From assembly GCA_947458565.1 (NCBI GenBank), contig CANGZK010000013.1, positions 1-14,111 of the forward strand: a stretch of DNA of 14,111 nucleotides, given 5' to 3'. Below, piece by piece: positions 13,200 through 14,111 of this stretch. The DNA comes from Acidimicrobiaceae bacterium (GTDB lineage Bacteria > Actinomycetota > Acidimicrobiia > Acidimicrobiales > Ilumatobacteraceae). Position 1 is the stretch's first letter. Each line of letters starts with the position of its first letter. Position numbers and translations under genes: made by a program. The notes beneath the pieces are model-generated. The model searched no databases. It had not been told where the DNA came from and worked only from the letters and a program-made list of their open reading frames with translations.

Positions 13200-14111
13200 G
13201 TGATTTGGAATCAGGCTGCTCAACTGCACCAATGGGCGTGGCCCAACGTGCGTAATTACTTCAGATGCCGAAAGTGATCCGAGTCTTCCGCAATCTTCAA
13301 TCTTCATGCCTCGCGTAAAGCCATACAAAAATCCTGCCGCATACATGTCGCCTGCACCAGTTGCATCGACCACCTGATCAACAGGCTCTGGCTCGATGTG
13401 CACAACATCGTTGCCATTGATCACAACTGAGCCACGCTTGTCACGAGTAACTGCACCAAACTCGCAATCGTGGCGCAATTTGCCGAGGGCTTCTTCATAC
13501 GAACTTGTTTGATAGAGCGACTGCAATTCAAATTCATTGCAGAACAAAATGTCGATGTCGTTCTTAATCAGCGCCATGAAGTCATCGCGGTGGCGATCAA
13601 CGCAAAAAGAATCCGAAAGAGTCAGTGAAACCTTGCGGCCGGCCTCATGCGCATATTTTGACGCAGTGCGAAATGCTTCTTTGGCAAGATCACGGTCAAA
13701 CAAGTAACCCTCAAGAAATAGCACTGCACCAGATGAAACTGCGTCACGCGAAATATCTGCAGGATCGAGCAAACTTGCAGCACCCAAGAACGTGCTCATC
13801 GAACGTTGGCCGTCTGGAGTAACCGCAATGATGCAACGACCAGTTGGCTCGGTTGTGGATGTAGCACCTGGATGAAACCCGACGCCGACTGTTTTCATGT
13901 CGTTACCGAAAACTCGACCCAAATCATCGTCGGCAATTTTGCCAATGAATCCTGCTCGCCCACCAAGACTCGCTAATCCGTATGCGGTATTCGCCGCCGA
14001 GCCACCACTCGTTTGTGTTGGCTTGGTGATGCGTGAATACAGGTGAGCAGAACGATCTGCATCAACCAGCGTCATCGAGCCCTTGACAACTTGCTCAACT
14101 TCTAGAAACTG
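13191..14111 (-). CDS. PfkB-family carbohydrate kinase, adenosine kinase-like, N-terminus outside window
   Basis: 306 residues visible; the frame stays open past the first ATG (14075) to the window edge, reading QFLEVEQVVKGSMTLVDADR, which matches the N-terminal region of the bacterial adenosine-kinase-like group, so the start lies to the right. PfkB signature 1 is TSGGSAANTAYGLASLGGRAGFIG with the GG substrate loop; TGRCIIAVTPDGQRSMSTFLG is typical of this group; signature 2 is VDATGAGDMYAAGFLYG with the GAGD anion hole and catalytic Asp. Substrate-binding NE in FCNEFELQSL is also present. The enzyme would transfer phosphate from ATP to adenosine or a related nucleoside or sugar; the exact substrate is not certain. 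Only about 10-30 residues are missing. It converges on the unknown acidic gene with a 9-base overlap. Confidence 0.87.
   Translation of the reverse strand, partial: QFLEVEQVVKGSMTLVDADRSAHLYSRITKPTQTSGGSAANTAYGLASLGGRAGFIGKIADDDLGRVFGNDMKTVGVGFHPGATSTTEPTGRCIIAVTPDGQRSMSTFLGAASLLDPADISRDAVSSGAVLFLEGYLFDRDLAKEAFRTASKYAHEAGRKVSLTLSDSFCVDRHRDDFMALIKNDIDILFCNEFELQSLYQTSSYEEALGKLRHDCEFGAVTRDKRGSVVINGNDVVHIEPEPVDQVVDATGAGDMYAAGFLYGFTRGMKIEDCGRLGSLSASEVITHVGPRPLVQLSSLIPNHLR

Overview
The window is a piece of an actinobacterial chromosome of mid GC (near 50% by eye). The best guess is a free-living Acidimicrobiia/Ilumatobacter-like lineage. This rests on gene content: an aerobic carbon monoxide dehydrogenase (cox) maturation cluster, a DUF501 protein joined to an exopolyphosphatase (neighbouring genes in mycobacteria), a PAP2 protein of the actinobacterial type, frequent GTG starts and several weak or absent Shine-Dalgarno sites. 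The taxonomic call is inference; there is no rRNA or marker tree here.

Layout. 1-444 (+) is the C-terminal part of CoxM, the FAD subunit of CO dehydrogenase, cut by the window edge. A PAP2-family membrane phosphatase follows (+, first ATG 659, but clearly coding further upstream without a canonical start). 1393-2435 (-) is a two-gene unit: an SDR with an atypical active site, then a Dabb-domain protein. 2495-7168 (+) is a tightly packed run: FAD-dependent amine/amino-acid oxidase, CoxD (MoxR-type AAA+), CoxE (VWA), and two XdhC/CoxI-family proteins. 7171-7851 (-) is a secreted NlpC/P60 peptidase. 8001-11334 (+) is a second packed run: MocA-like molybdopterin cytidylyltransferase, CoxG, DUF501-Ppx fusion and a RimJ-type acetyltransferase. 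11362-14111 holds a small basic/histidine-rich unknown (-), a crotonase-fold protein without the usual catalytic glutamates (-), an acidic unknown (+) and a PfkB/adenosine-kinase-like sugar kinase (-, cut by the right edge).

How the genes work together. CoxM needs CoxS and CoxL (probably upstream, outside the window) plus a molybdenum cytosine dinucleotide cofactor. MocA would make that nucleotide form, the XdhC-family proteins would carry or sulfurate the cofactor, CoxD/CoxE form the MoxR-VWA chaperone pair that matures the active site, and CoxG tethers the enzyme to the membrane. The set is almost complete but is broken into three blocks by unrelated genes, two of them on the opposite strand. 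Whether the enzyme is form I (true CO dehydrogenase) or form II cannot be decided, because the CoxL active-site loop is not in view.

No RNA genes, insertion sequences, CRISPR arrays or phage genes were seen. I do not see a clearly new defence or mobile system. The points most worth a second look are the PAP2 gene without a canonical start together with a perfect 16-bp palindrome, the DUF501-Ppx fusion, the split cox cluster with an embedded amine oxidase, the paired XdhC proteins, two enzymes with replaced catalytic residues, and two unrecognised small proteins.
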